Assembly (NCBI GenBank): GCA_032622095.1
Contig: CP136061.1
Coordinates: 59,727,301-59,791,300, forward strand
Origin: Siphonodentalium dalli
Lineage: Eukaryota > Mollusca > Scaphopoda > Gadilida > Siphonodentaliidae
Length of the DNA: 64,000 nucleotides
Direction of reading: 5' to 3'
The notes below the pieces were generated by a model. That model saw only the letters and a list, made by a program, of their open reading frames with translations. It ran no database searches and was not told the DNA's origin. The position numbers were made by a program, and so were the translations under genes. How positions within the stretch are numbered: the first letter of the stretch is position 1; the number at the start of each line of letters is the position of its first letter. Below, one piece after another: positions 36,037 through 47,528 of the stretch.

Positions 36037-38794
36037 GTACAGTAAAAATTCAGAATAAGGCCAAACAAAAAAAGTGTTTTGATTCTCGGGCATAGCCGCG
36101 TCTGGAAAAAAGGCCCGCGTTGAACCATTTTATTACGATTTTCCATTTGACCGAAGCTGTCAAATGATAACACGAAAATAGGAAACTAGAAAACAGAAAT
36201 TAGTTATGTTTCAAACATCGAATATGATAGACATACAATGGTGTATGTGATGGTATTCAAAAACAGACACTAGGCAACGATAACTACCAGGTATATTGTC
36301 ACCACAAGCTGCCCAAACCCCAAGTTTATTAAGTCAAATGTGTTCAAATATTTCGGCATTTTATCAATTTGAAAAGGTAGATAACCCACTTTTTGTGCGG
36401 TAAACAATTCTGAGATTTCCAATTTCGGGAACGCAAACCGGAAAGAAATATGGTGTGTATTGGCGATGTGTATGCTGGTTTAATATAATAGTATTTGAAG
36501 TTTTTATGGCTATCATGTATAGTTACTATAGTATAGATGGATAAATATTAAAGTATATAGATAGATATAAATAGATATATACTATAAAAGGTACATATAT
36601 CAAATATATCAACAGTAAATTGAAATATACAATTTGTATATATATATATATATCATTCTGGTAAATCCCTATATGATGTAGGGATTAGTACAATGTCATA
36701 TATTTATGTCATTCTTTATTTCAGATTTGATGTACGGGTAGTACAATGTGATAATTGGTCATTCTTTATAGTGGAATACATTAGTTTATATCAAAACAAT
36801 GTTCTCCTTACATTTTCTTAACCTGGGAAGGTATAATAACCCATGCTAACTATGGGAATTATCCCCATAACAAAAATAAAATATAAAAATAAAACCCTCG
36901 CTCCCTCATCGATTCTCAAAAATAATGCCTGAGAATCAAAAAACTTTTTTTGTTTGGCATAATTTAAAAAAAAAAATTGCTTTTAAATTAGATTTTATAT
37001 GCCCATATTATTTGTTTGTTTGTTTGTCTGTTCATTATTCATTTCCAGATAATAACTTTATTTCCACTGAACTAAATGGAATAAAATGGTTGCTTCAATA
37101 CCACAAAATACAGTAAGTTCAATTTTTGGATCGGGTCACTCATTTTAACCAGAGTTACACAGGCCTGAAAATTTGAGGAGATGGACCATTCAGGTCTCAT
37201 TCAGGTTACCTAAATTAAAATGCTTCAAATGAAAAACAGATCGCGCCAATGTTTTCCGTAGGTCTCTCCTTAATAATTGCTCAATGAAGTCCGAAAATGA
37301 GATGTTCAAAAATATTAGTTCAATGAGTTATCCATTAGTAGTTAATAATAACAGTTGTAGTGATTATAACAGTTTGTGTAACTCTTATGGTAACCCATGT
37401 GTTACCTTTAGCAGCACAAATCAGGCAAAACGAAAAATATGTTACACATAATTTTGAAATCTCCAGGCCTAGTTACAGCCCTTTGTTGAACTTTGAGATA
37501 AATTTTCGTTTCCAAACTCATAACATTTATAGTTAATGTTAACTGAATGGAATGAAATTTGGTTTGCATGTTTAAAACCATAGAATACGGGTTCCGTCTG
37601 CCATTTTTACCAGAATTACAGACATTTTTTTACTTTGAAATTCGGGTTTCTTGGTTTCCTGGTTATAACTGCAGTTAGGCTTGGTTGATCACCTCCAAAC
37701 TTTGGTGTGTAAATTAATTGGCTCAAATTACAAGCTGTTCTTGAATCTGGGAATCTACTTCTTTGATGAGGAGGATTGTTGCTGCACTTTTTAATTGGCT
37801 TATTTAATAAATGATCACTAAGTACCGGCAAACACCACAATCTTATTTAATTCATTTTCACACATTACGGTACCAAATTTTTAACTAATAGTTAACAATA
37901 TTAAGGATGGGACTAAAAATCCTTATTATTGCCCACTGGTTTTAGGGTGTGGACCATATTGTCCAATGGTGTGTATGACACAATGGTGTGTATGCGGCAG
38001 TATGCACATTTATATGATATTCAAGTGATTGAGAGCCTCCCTGGAGCACCATCCATGCCTAATTTTCTAATAGTTAACAATGTACTAGTAAAACGTTCTA
38101 TCTTTATTAAATATTGTAATTGTGTAGTGTTACAATAATAGTGAAAACATGATTTGTTGAGTTCACTCACAACATCACTTTCCTCTTAGGTTTGTTTCGA
38201 TGTTTCACCTCAATTATTATGCAAATATAAATTGCCGATTATAACAAATCATGTCTGTTTATGATATATCGGGTAATGAAGGGTTGCACTTTTTATCAGA
38301 GGTGGGTCATTTTGCGGATGTGGGAATATTATAGCTAGCAAAGAAATAGCATAAAAATAAAGAAAATTTAAATTAATTTCCACCTGCCCACCCTAGTTTT
38401 TCTTCCTCAGTTACAAAATACGGAACAGGCATCAATAGTATCTAGATGCATATATATACTCCACAAATATTATAACAATGACCTGTTTCTAATGAAAAAA
38501 TTACATGTACAACAGGAACACATGAATATAGATAATCCTGAACGATGCAGAGAAACTTTTGAAGATACACTTAAGGTTTCATTTGTCACTTAGGCCAAAT
38601 AAAAAAAAAACTGTGTTCTCAGGCACCTCCCTTGTCACTGAAATTTGTTTTTAAAAAGCCTCGTCAAACATTTTTGTCAACAAGATTTTTTTAGAAATAT
38701 TGGATTTGAACCATGAAAATGACTTCTTTTTTTTTTTGGTATGTTTTCCAGATTTTGAGAATTTTTTTTAAATAAATTGCATGCCCCCCTTATT

Positions 38795-39346
38795 TTAACA
38801 CTTCGATGACTGGAGCTTCCTGAAATTTAGCGAAAACTGTACCAATGCATTCCCTTATATATGCAAGTCTCCCATAAGGGAGCCTTGCATATATAAGAGA
38901 ATACATTAGCCTAACAATATTTACCTTGACCTTGTAAGCCAGTGCATTCTCTTGTATATGCGAGGCTCCCTATAGGAGACTCCCATATATAAGAAAATGC
39001 ACTGCAACAGGATCTTTAACCCTTTGAGTGCCAGGTCCGATTTTTGTATCAACCCATATACCCTGTGCCAATGCATTCTCTTATATATGCGAGTTGACCA
39101 TAGGTCGCCTCACATATATAAGAGAATGCATTGGCCTAACAATTTTTCATCATTTGTTATTATTTTGTACATTTTGTGCATTGGCCTAACCTTTTTTTTT
39201 TTTTTTTACAATTTTTTTCAATTTTAATAATTTATTCTTATATTCTTTAACAGACTTATTTTGTAGGTTTAGGGCCAATGAGATCAGCCCCTGGCACTCA
39301 ATGGGTTAATGCTGCACCAGCGCAACTCCAGTTATGAAAGGGTTAA
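38795..39346. mobile_element. piggyBac-like MITE A, copy 1, containing a nested element
   Basis: TTAA at 38795-38798 and 39343-39346 bounds inverted ends cacttcgatgactggagctt and gcgcaactccagttatgaaa. The interior has two strong hairpins built on gcattctcttatatatgcga / tcgcatatataagagaatgc. It is interrupted at its internal ctTTAAtg by element B (39016-39309). Sibling copies at 41241, 42977 and 61591 lack this insertion. Abutting TTAA and CCCTTT-type ends fit piggyBac-mobilised elements. Confidence 0.85.
39016..39309. mobile_element. piggyBac-like MITE B, copy 1, nested in A
   Basis: Begins TTAACCCTTTGAGTGCCAGG and ends ctggcactcaatgggTTAA. The TTAA target is present once in the empty sibling sites (ggatctttaatgctgcacca near 43199) and twice here, which documents a 4-bp target duplication. 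Its interior contains a palindrome almost identical to the one inside family A. Confidence 0.88.
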
Positions 39347-39617
39347 TAGAGATTTGTATTCCTGAATGCCAATAATCCTAAATGATATTCAGAAATAATT
39401 GATCAGACATTTGAAATCAGAGATCGATATAACTAAAATATCAGGAAATCTTATAATCGAAACAAATTCACTCACAAACACTGTCCTGCACAATGAAACC
39501 AAAAACAGCCAATCTATTGCTAAACAACCCACATCCGCGGAAATGACCAACCTCTGGTAAAAAGTACAACCGTATAATGAATAGATCTTCACCAATTTCA
39601 TTTCTGCTACATTACAG

Positions 39618-40112
39618 GTTTACCTTTTTGGTGGCAAGACTAATGAAGAGATTGTGACGAGTGTTGTTCAAGTTTTAGACTGTGATACCCAAACCTGTAC
39701 CGTCCTCAAGCAGGGTCTACCTGTCCAGGACATGTGCCTGAGTGCGTCTGTCATGGACAATAACATCTACGTAGTTGGGCTAGAGGGTGCTTTCAGATAT
39801 AACTTACAGACTGAACGCTGGGACATTTTACCAGATATGAGTTGCAGTCGGGACTTTGTAAGTTTGGTCGTTCTTGAGGAGAAGATTTTCGCTATTGGTG
39901 GACGTCGGCGGGGATGTAAGGAGGGACTGTATAGTGATATAATAGAGTGCTATGATCAGAAATCAAACACATGGACTGTCGTTGGGAAGATTCCCATTCC
40001 AATGTACTCGTATGGTTGTGTGCCCTTGTTTTTGAATGTGAGGGAGAAGATTCCAGAGAATGTTCCCATTTTAGTTCAAATTCCTGAGGTTCCAGCTGTG
40101 TTACCTGATTAG
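39618..40112 (+). CDS. Kelch gene, coding exon 3 (blades 4-6, C terminus)
   Basis: The exon follows acceptor gctacattacag, starts in phase 0 (VYLFGGKTNEEIVTSVVQ) and ends at TAG 40110-40112, adding 164 residues. Blade 4 has GG. Blade 5 reads NNIYVVGLEGAFRYNLQTER, having lost the GG doublet, as is common in one blade of the KLHL24-like group. Blade 6 reads KIFAIGGRRRGCKEGLYSDI then NTWTVVG. The stop lies nine bases before a palindromic mariner-like MITE at 40122, so the 3' untranslated region probably begins with that element. Confidence 0.92.
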   Translation, partial: VYLFGGKTNEEIVTSVVQVLDCDTQTCTVLKQGLPVQDMCLSASVMDNNIYVVGLEGAFRYNLQTERWDILPDMSCSRDFVSLVVLEEKIFAIGGRRRGCKEGLYSDIIECYDQKSNTWTVVGKIPIPMYSYGCVPLFLNVREKIPENVPILVQIPEVPAVLPD

Positions 40113-40121
40113 TCACTGTGT

Positions 40122-40344
40122 TACGGTAATACCCTAAATAATCGACTCCTTAACCACAGCAGAATTATGGGTAATATTTCAGGATTTAGTCGGAAATATG
40201 GCTTGTTGCCATTCATCGGAAATCTCTCAGTGAGAGCTTTCCGATGAGTGGCATTGGCAACAAACCATATTTCCAAATAAATCCTGAAAAATTACCCATA
40301 ATTCTGCTGTGGTTAAGGAGTCGATTATTTAGGGCATTACTGTA
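40122..40344. mobile_element. Mariner-like MITE D, copy 2
   Basis: A palindrome flanked by TA with ends cggtaataccctaaataatc and gattatttagggcattactg. The arms pair over about 100 bases around gaaatctctcagtgagagc. It begins nine bases after the Kelch stop codon and therefore probably lies within the transcribed 3' untranslated region. Confidence 0.85.
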
Positions 40345-40711
40345 TTTGAAACTTGACATTATGTACTTAATTATAAATATGAACTGACAACCTCTAGTGT
40401 ACATGAGTAGTGTTATCAGATTGTAGTTTACAGCTGGGCTATGTATGTGATGGCAGTGGCACCATTTAGGGCAATGTAGATATAGCTGTGAGTCTTGAAG
40501 GGACCCAAAGCCTTCAAAAAAGGTTTATGTGAAATAACATACATTTAAAAGTCTGTGAAACAACTATCATCAACAAGCTGAGTACATGTAAAAATAGATT
40601 GACTTTGTTCTTATTTTCATCATAAATAACCCTCAAGTTACAAGATTTTGTATATCAAAACCACAGTCAGTAATGTAAACAGTCCAATAAGTCCATTAAG
40701 ATACCAATAGT

Positions 40712-40999
40712 TTAACCCTTTCAGTGCCAAGTCCGATTTTTGTATCAACCCATATTTCCTTGATCATTTTTCAAATTTATTGATTATAATAATGTGATAC
40801 ATTGATGGAAAGAGCTCTAAGAGCTCTTTTCATCAATGTATCACATTATTATAATCAATAAGCTCTAAGAGCTCTAAGCTCTAAGAGCTCTAAGAGCTCT
40901 TTCCATCAATGTATCACATTATTATAATCAATAAATTTGAAAAATGATCAAGGAAATATGGGTTGATACAAAAATCGGACTTGGCACTGAAAGGGTTAA
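40712..40999. mobile_element. piggyBac-like MITE B, copy 2
   Basis: TTAA-flanked; the ends ccctttcagtgccaagtccg and cggacttggcactgaaaggg are perfect inverted repeats that continue for about 90 bases (caacccatatttccttgatc, taataatgtgatacattgat). The centre is a run of gagctctaa words. Its interior differs completely from copy 1 although the ends match. Confidence 0.88.
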
Positions 41000-41240
41000 T
41001 ATAGAAACTTCACATTAAACATTGGGAAAGGTCAAAACATTGAAAAATATTTTGAAAATCATATTTAGACCAGTGTTTAGATTCAAATATTAAAACTTAC
41101 TACTCGAATAGCGATGTTTATTTATAACTCCTGTAACAGTTTTGTTTACATATGGTAAAAATACTTTCAACACGTAAAATTTATTTATTTTGAGATTATC
41201 AGTAATTAACATAAGAAAAAGTTTGTCTATTTTTGCAGTT

Positions 41241-41504
41241 TTAACCCTTCCATGACTGGAGCTTCCTGAAATTTTGCAGAAACACTGTGCCAATGCATTC
41301 TCTTTTATATGTGAGTCTCCCATAGGGATCCTCACATATATAAGAGAATGCATTGGCCTAACACTATTTACATTGACATTCTAAGCCAGTGCATTTTCTT
41401 ATATATGCGAGGCTCCCTATGGGAGACTCACATATATAAGAGAAATACACTGGCACAGAATCATTAATGCTGCACCAGCGCAGCTCCTGTCATGAAAGGG
41501 TTAA
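41241..41504. mobile_element. piggyBac-like MITE A, copy 2
   Basis: TTAA at both ends; left CCCTTCCATGACTGGAGCTT and right gcagctcctgtcatgaaaggg. It has two internal hairpins of the atgcattctcttttatatgtg type. The uninterrupted aatcattaatgctgcaccag shows the pre-insertion state of the site used by B in copy 1. Confidence 0.85.
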
Positions 41505-41860
41505 GAATAAGCACCATTATTTGTCTCAATTTGTCAACATAGCAGTTTAGAGGAAATTAATTAATTTGTTTGCACATTTACCCCCCTGCGAGTGAAAGAC
41601 AAATGATTTTTTTGGCGAGTAAAACTCGGAATAGATATTTATTTACTCAATGAGAAGTACAGAGTGCTAAAGTATATACTCTTTTCTTGGAGTGTCAGTT
41701 TTGTCTTTCTTTGTAAGTTTAAATTTGTAATTATTTTACTGAAGAATGTGTTATTTTGTTCAGTACAATAGAGTATGGGTACAAGTTGCGTGATATTTCA
41801 AACCTGTATGCTTCAATGCAAAATAATCACCATACAGTGTACATGTATTCACGCTCAGCC

Positions 41861-41970
41861 AGCTCACTGAGAGCTTTCCGATGAATGGCAACAAGCCATA
41901 TTTCCGTCTAAATCCTGAAAAATTTCCCATAATTCTGATTTGGTTAAGGAGTCGATTATTTATGGCATTA
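41861..41970. mobile_element. Mariner-like MITE D, copy 3 (right half)
   Basis: Only the right arm remains: ctcactgagagctttccgat ... aaggagtcgattatttatgg cattaa. The terminal CAGTAATGCCC is decayed and the left arm is missing. Confidence 0.7.
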
Positions 41971-42053
41971 ACAATATGGAAACATATATAGTGATTTATA
42001 CTCTTACACTGTTCAGCTGTGATATGTGTTTGTTTTTTGAATCAAATTCGATC

Positions 42054-42180
42054 GTTTAACACTTTCTATACTAAATGTATTCCCCCACTCAGTTATAAAG
42101 GTATAGATTGGAACAGTCTATTATTCATTTAGAGGGGTGTTCAGGTAATAAAAGCAGACGGCAGGCTGAATAACAGATAA
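42054..42180. repeat. TTAA repeat I, copy 1 (decayed)
   Basis: tttaacactttctatactaa, ctcagttataaaggtataga and agtctattattcatttagag match copy 2 at 43659-43791. The right end is not clear. Confidence 0.5.
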
Positions 42181-42217
42181 TACAATAGCAGCATTATTCA
42201 TATTCATTGGTGGGAAA

Positions 42218-42285
42218 TGTTCAGATTATAAGTTCAACAAACGAACTATGGCTATTTGTTGAACTTATTATCTGAACATTTTCTA
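42218..42285. repeat. Small hairpin, copy 2
   Basis: aaatgttcagattataagtt pairs with aacttattatctgaacattt across cgaactatggctat. The same element as at 35057-35112. 42286-42705 shows no gene; short open frames at 42470-42783 lack support. Confidence 0.65.
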
Positions 42286-42705
42286 AGGAAATGGAGTATT
42301 TAGTGCAGAAATGTTAAAAGTGGAATATATATAACACTGGGGGTGATATTCACTGGCCATGTTCATTTTATGAACCATGTGGTTTGTTTCTTCTTCTTCT
42401 TCCGCATAAGGCAAATCTCTTATAAGAGTGTTTAAAGCCTGGCGCATGCATGATAAAAACAGTTAAAATGTGTATATACAGTTAAAAACAGCTCCGGAGT
42501 TACTTATTCTTTTTCTTGTCAGTGGTGAATGCTGGGTGGCTGGCCGGCAGCTTGTCCAACTCCACTCTGAAACTCTTTGTGTCAAATTCTGGTGTGCATG
42601 TTACCTGGGAGAGTTTGTTCCACTGTCTGGTGGTGCGTGGAAAAAACGACTGGTGGTATACGTCGATCCCAGTTTCCCAATTTCATAGAGATAATGTGGC
42701 CACGG

Positions 42706-42874
42706 TATAGTAATGCCCTAAGTAATCGACTCCTTAACCACATAACTGCTGTGGTTATGGAAAGAGGGAGAGCTTTCCGATGAATGGCAACAAGCCATAT
42801 TTCCGACTAAATCCTGAAAAGTTACCCATAATTCTGCTGTACTTAAGGAGTCCATTACTTAGGGCATTACTGTA
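42706..42874. mobile_element. Mariner-like MITE D, copy 4 (deleted)
   Basis: TA-flanked ends tagtaatgccctaagtaatc and cattacttagggcattactg. About 50 bases of the left arm are missing, replaced by cataactgctgtggttatgg, leaving a 169-bp element. Confidence 0.8.
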
Positions 42875-42976
42875 CATGTATCTGCTGACTTCTCTGACTG
42901 CAGTATATATATAGTGATATGCATGATCCCCGGTATTATCAAACCTCCATGAATGGATAAGGGTAATGCTTTTTTC

Positions 42977-43245
42977 TTAACCCTTGACTGGAGTTTTCTG
43001 AAATTTTGCGAAAACCATGTGCCAATGCATTCTCTTATATATATATATGCGGGTCTCCCATAGGAAGCCTCGCATATATAAGAGAATGCATTGGCCTAAC
43101 AATATATATTATTACATTGTAAGCCAGTGTATATATTCTCTTATATATACAAGGCTCCTTATGGGAGACTCGCATATATAAGAGAATGCACTGGTGCAGG
43201 ATCTTTAATGCTGCACCAGCACAGCTCCCGTCATGAAAGGGTTAA
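42977..43245. mobile_element. piggyBac-like MITE A, copy 3
   Basis: TTAA at both ends; left CCCTTGACTGGAGTTTTCTG and right cagctcccgtcatgaaaggg. It has two hairpins of the atgcattctcttatatatat type. Uninterrupted at the internal TTAA. Confidence 0.85.
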
Positions 43246-43399
43246 CATGACCAGTGACCGCAGATACCGTGGATTGTGAAGCTCATCCAGTATTAACCAC
43301 TTGGATAATATATAAACTCTCCTGGTGAACATGACCCCTGATGTTTCCCTGTACTTTTGGGAATATTAGTATAAATGTGTCTTCAAAGTATCATAGCTA

Positions 43400-43616
43400 T
43401 ACAGTAATGCCCTAAATAATCGACTCCTTAACCACAGCAGATTTATGGGTAATTTTTCAAGATTTAGTCGGAAATACAGCTTGTTGCCATTCATCGGATA
43501 ACTCTCAGTGAGAGCTTTCCGATGAATGGCAACAAGCTGTATTTCTGACTAAATCCTGAAAAATTACCCATAATTTTGCTGTGGTTAAGGAGTCGATTAT
43601 TTAGGGCATTACTGTA
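43400..43616. mobile_element. Mariner-like MITE D, copy 5
   Basis: TA-flanked, near-perfect palindrome from cagtaatgccctaaataatc to gattatttagggcattactg with centre ctctcagtgagag. The most intact copy along with copies 1 and 2. Confidence 0.87.
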
Positions 43617-43658
43617 CATGTATTGTTGGAAGAGCTGTCAGGAAGAGATAGATCATCT

Positions 43659-43791
43659 TTAACCCTTTCTATACTAGATGGATTCTCCAATTCAGTTATG
43701 AAGGTATACATTGAATGGTCTATTATTCATTCGGAGCCATGTTCAAGAAATTTAAGCAGGCGACAAGATCATGCAAGTGTAGAAAGATTAA
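43659..43791. mobile_element. TTAA-flanked MITE I, copy 2, 133 bp
   Basis: Starts TTAACCCTTTCTATACTAG and ends gtgtagaaagaTTAA, a short imperfect inverted repeat. Copy 1 at 42054 shares the interior. Confidence 0.6.
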
Positions 43792-44079
43792 TTTTTAGCT
43801 GAACTTGACAGTCAACAATTCATTGTATGAAGAATTTCCTTTGGCACAACCTACAGGCCACATCCCTCATCCGATCATCAGCAAACTTCATATGGATCCT
43901 CAGGGTGACCGCTAAATGGGAGCCTACCATTTTGTTTTCCGAATTCTGGTAAGCCATTTTGGATTTCACATTTTAATCCATTGACACACCCTGGAGCCCA
44001 CTATTATTGGTGAAATATTTTGAAAATATGCAGACATGTTTGGGATCACCTCTAGATGGGAGCTATTGGATTTGATTTT
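43792..44079 (+). repeat. Dispersed repeat G, copy 4
   Basis: ctttggcacaacctacaggc, catccctcatccgatcatca, gcaaacttcatatggatcct and cacctctagatgggagctat follow the order of the longer arrays. Confidence 0.7.
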
Positions 44080-46325
44080 TAGCTCACCTGAGACGAAGTC
44101 TCCGGTGGAGCTATAGTCGTCCGTCCGTCCGTCCGTCAACAATTCTTTAAACATCTTCTCCTCTGAAACCATCAGACCGATTGGGTTTATATTTGGTGTG
44201 GATGTTCCCTAGGTGACTCTTATTCAGATTTGTTCAAATGAGGTCACCAAGTCAAATAGTTTTGATGTCAGGACCATAACTATTTTTCCACATAGTAATT
44301 CTTAAAACGACTTCTTTTCTGAAGTTGTCGGGCCGATTGGGTTCATATTTGGTATGAGGGTACCTTGGGTGACTGTGGTTCAGATTTGTTCAAATGATGT
44401 CACTGGGTCAAATGTGGGTGGGGCTATGGACATAAATCTGAAGAAATATTTTTTTTTTAGATTTAACTTATTGCTCAATTTAACCCAAAAAAAACAAAAT
44501 TATATATATTTTATTTTTAATAAATATTTTTTTTTATTAAATAAAATATTTTTTATTTAAATAAAATAAAAAACATTTAATTAAAATTTTGAAGAACTTG
44601 TGACATTACATCTTCGGGGGGGGGGGGGTATGTACCTCTAGTCTCCCCACTAAATTTGGTTGAAATCAGGGGTTTGGGAGAAAAGATGAACAGACAGATG
44701 TACAGAAATGTTCAGTAAATTCCTTTAATACTAGTATCTGTGCATTCCCATTACAAGCCAACTCTGCTCTGAACTGACAGACATGACACATGTTGTTATA
44801 ATCAGGGCCAGATAGATAGATAAGAGAACTTCTGTACATTTGTTTTCTGAAGTTGTCAGTAGCACCATCATTGTTTACAATACAATGGTCATTAATATCA
44901 GATTAAATTCATTTTCTCAGAGCTTTAAGTGTGTCTGGCATTTGTAGAATGAGGTTCCCAGAGGCTAGCATCGCCAAATACATCCTATGAGGACCTCATT
45001 TTGCTTAGGCTTCATCTTCTGGGAAGTATCTAGAGTCTCAAATTGACATTTTTAGCAACTCTTTTCCCTTCTGTTCAGATTTTAAAATGCATAATTGAGG
45101 TGTTAAATGGGTGCGCATACTGTAATATGTCAGTAATGTCACCAACTTCAGCTGGAGAACTTCTCTCTGTCCCTAGGTCTCCCAAAGCAGTTGAGGACTA
45201 AGTAAAATTGGGTTCCCAGATGGTGAATTTGGTGATGCTAGCCTACCTTACAGAATAGCATCACTACATTCACCCTTTTGGGACCTCAGACACACTAAAT
45301 TCACGCTTGGCTGTTCCAATATTATTTTCTTAACCACTTAGCTATGTGACCTCATTATACCTTATTATGGACAAAAAAGTGTGGGGTTATATTGGATTAA
45401 ATCTGTTGGTCTGTCGGAGTGTCCTTCCATCCATTGTTCTGTCCATCCATCCATCAACAATTGTTTTCTTCTCGAGATCTATATGAATTCCCTACCTGTA
45501 TGTGACTCACATTCAGATTTGTTCAAATAAGTTCACCAGGTCAAATAGGAGGGGTGCCAGGGCCATAACGTTTTCCCTCCATAGTAATTCTAACAACTAT
45601 TACTACTCAAGAACCATCAAGTCTATTTAGCTTATATTTGTGTATGCAGGGTCCTTGGGTGGCATGTTTAGATCTGTTCCAATGGGGGCCTTTTTGGAAA
45701 ATCAATTAACTTCAACTCTTAAAAGCGAATGTTTATAATTATAAGATGAATAGATATCAGAGATGGGGATTCATGTTTGTTCAAATAGGGGCAGAGACCC
45801 CCACCCACACTACCTGTATCTATGCTGTACGCTACTGGTATAATAAGATAATGTCATATTCTTGCAGGGATGTCCCCACAGTGTTGGGGAGGTGATTTAC
45901 AGATTTGTTCAATGAAATGTAATTTTTGAGCTCACCTGAGACGAAGTTATAGTCATCACTTCTCATCTGTCACCTGTTCATCTTTCTGTCCGTCCATCAA
46001 TCTGTCAACAATTCTGTGAACATCTTCTCTAGATCATAAGACTGAATGGGTTCATATTTGGTGTGGATTTTCCCTAGGTGATTCATATTCAGATTTGTTC
46101 AAATGAGGTCACTCTTTCAAATGGTTGTGGGGGGGGGGGGGGGGGGGGGGGGGTGATCAGTAGCGTACAGTTGGTACACGAAGCCTCTCTATCTGCATAT
46201 CCTGTTTAGATCTACTTTTTTAAAGTGATTATGAAAAGTTCTAACTGTTATGGTCTCCAAAGTCCCAGTCTTATCAGTCTTTGCAGTCTCGTGAGCGACC
46301 CCACAGTCTTTGACTGTCTTGTTGA
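44080..46325 (+). repeat. Dispersed repeat H, second long copy
   Basis: It is collinear with 23436-25560: the same opening (agctcacctgagacgaagtc), the same middle (agggatgtccccacagtgtt, acttctcatctgtcacctgt) and the same end (gcgaccccacagtctttgac). Spacing is different, and a G homopolymer at 46129-46153 replaces unique sequence present in the other copy. It contains AT-only stretches (44500-44590). No gene. Confidence 0.75.
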
Positions 46326-46640
46326 TGAAAAGCATGGCTGCCGGATGCTATCTGATTTTATTCTTTGCATGACTAAATCCTTTGGCACACCTAACAGGCC
46401 ATATCCCTCATCCGATCATCACTAAACTTCATATAGATCAATGTTGTGACCTCTAGATGGGAGAAATTGATTGAAAATTTGATGAAAAACATAGCCACCA
46501 GCCGTCATCTTGGATTTGAATTTGAATCCATCGGCACACTAAGCAGCCCGCATTTATTTCAGAGAAATGTTTTTAAAATTTACAGACTTTATCACCTCTA
46601 GATGGGAGCTATAAAATTTGAATGATTTCCATTAAAACAT
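46326..46640 (+). repeat. Dispersed repeat G, copy 5
   Basis: gactaaatcctttggcacac, catatccctcatccgatcat and gacctctagatgggag in the G order. It directly abuts repeat H, as at 43792-44080. 46641-47175 shows nothing recognisable. Confidence 0.65.
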
Positions 46641-47175
46641 GACTGCCGGCAGTCATCATGGATATTATTCTTTGCATGACTAAATAGTTAGGCTACACTC
46701 AACATTTTTCGTCCAATTGATTCCTCTTCGAGTTGAATCTGGTAGTACTTAAAAATGTCAACTTTCCGCATACATTGTTGCTCAATTGAATGTAAGGTAT
46801 GACATTATACCCTCTCCTAGTGAGCTACAGCATTATTGTCACTTTCATTATTGGTGGCATATGGGTTGGGACGTGCAAAGATAATTCTGCGATCTTGTGA
46901 ATTGTGTCTGATTAAATGAGGTGGGGGATGCAGTCGGAAATTCTAAGGTGGACTCCACCCCCGACGGAGACCCTCTAGCCACATCCCTGATTTAAATTGA
47001 ATCCTCTCAGGCCTCGACAAAGTCATGGTAATCAAAGTGGATTATTCAGATCATATTCAGCTTATTGTGCTTCACCAAAGAGATTTAATTTTCCTATTTA
47101 TTATTAAAGTGTAACCTTACCATGTGTAAAATTGTCTTCATTTCTCAGCCAAGGGGATCAAAATGTTGCCACTTA

Positions 47176-47528
47176 TTAAAGGTACTCATTCCGATCAGAT
47201 GCTCCTAAATTACTATTTCTTTGGCTTCAGGGGTAACAAATATTTTATTGTAGTCGAGGAACCCACCCATCAAAGCTCAGAGTGATCAGATATCGATATT
47301 TTTAATAACCACTTGATTTTAGAGTTATCCCCATCTTCATCTTGCAATTTGTCCACTTGACCACATGTTTCTGGTCCACATCTCGAGAAATTAACAAACT
47401 TCAAAAATCGATATCTGTTCTCACTGAGCTTTGATGGGTGGGTTCCTCGACTCGAATCAAATATTTTTTACCCCCGAAGCCAAAGAAATAGTAATTTAGG
47501 AGCATCTGATCAGATTTGGTGCCTTTAA
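47176..47528. mobile_element. TTAA-flanked element C, copy 4 (foldback form)
   Basis: Both ends are left-end type: ttaaaggtactcattccgat at the start, and atctgatcagatttggtgcctttaa at the end, whose reverse complement repeats the left arm (tttctttggcttc, gtcgaggaacccacccatca). Copies 2 and 3 have distinct left and right halves, so this one is a two-left-arm derivative. Confidence 0.8.

Larger units (their letters stand above)
36037..39617 (+). other. Intron 2 of the Kelch gene
   Basis: GT-AG intron of 3,581 bases. It carries TA-rich microsatellite stretches (36530-36660), short local duplications (acacaatggtgtgtatg near 37965-37995), and two nested piggyBac-like MITEs (38795-39346). No coding exon is seen. 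Confidence 0.85.
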
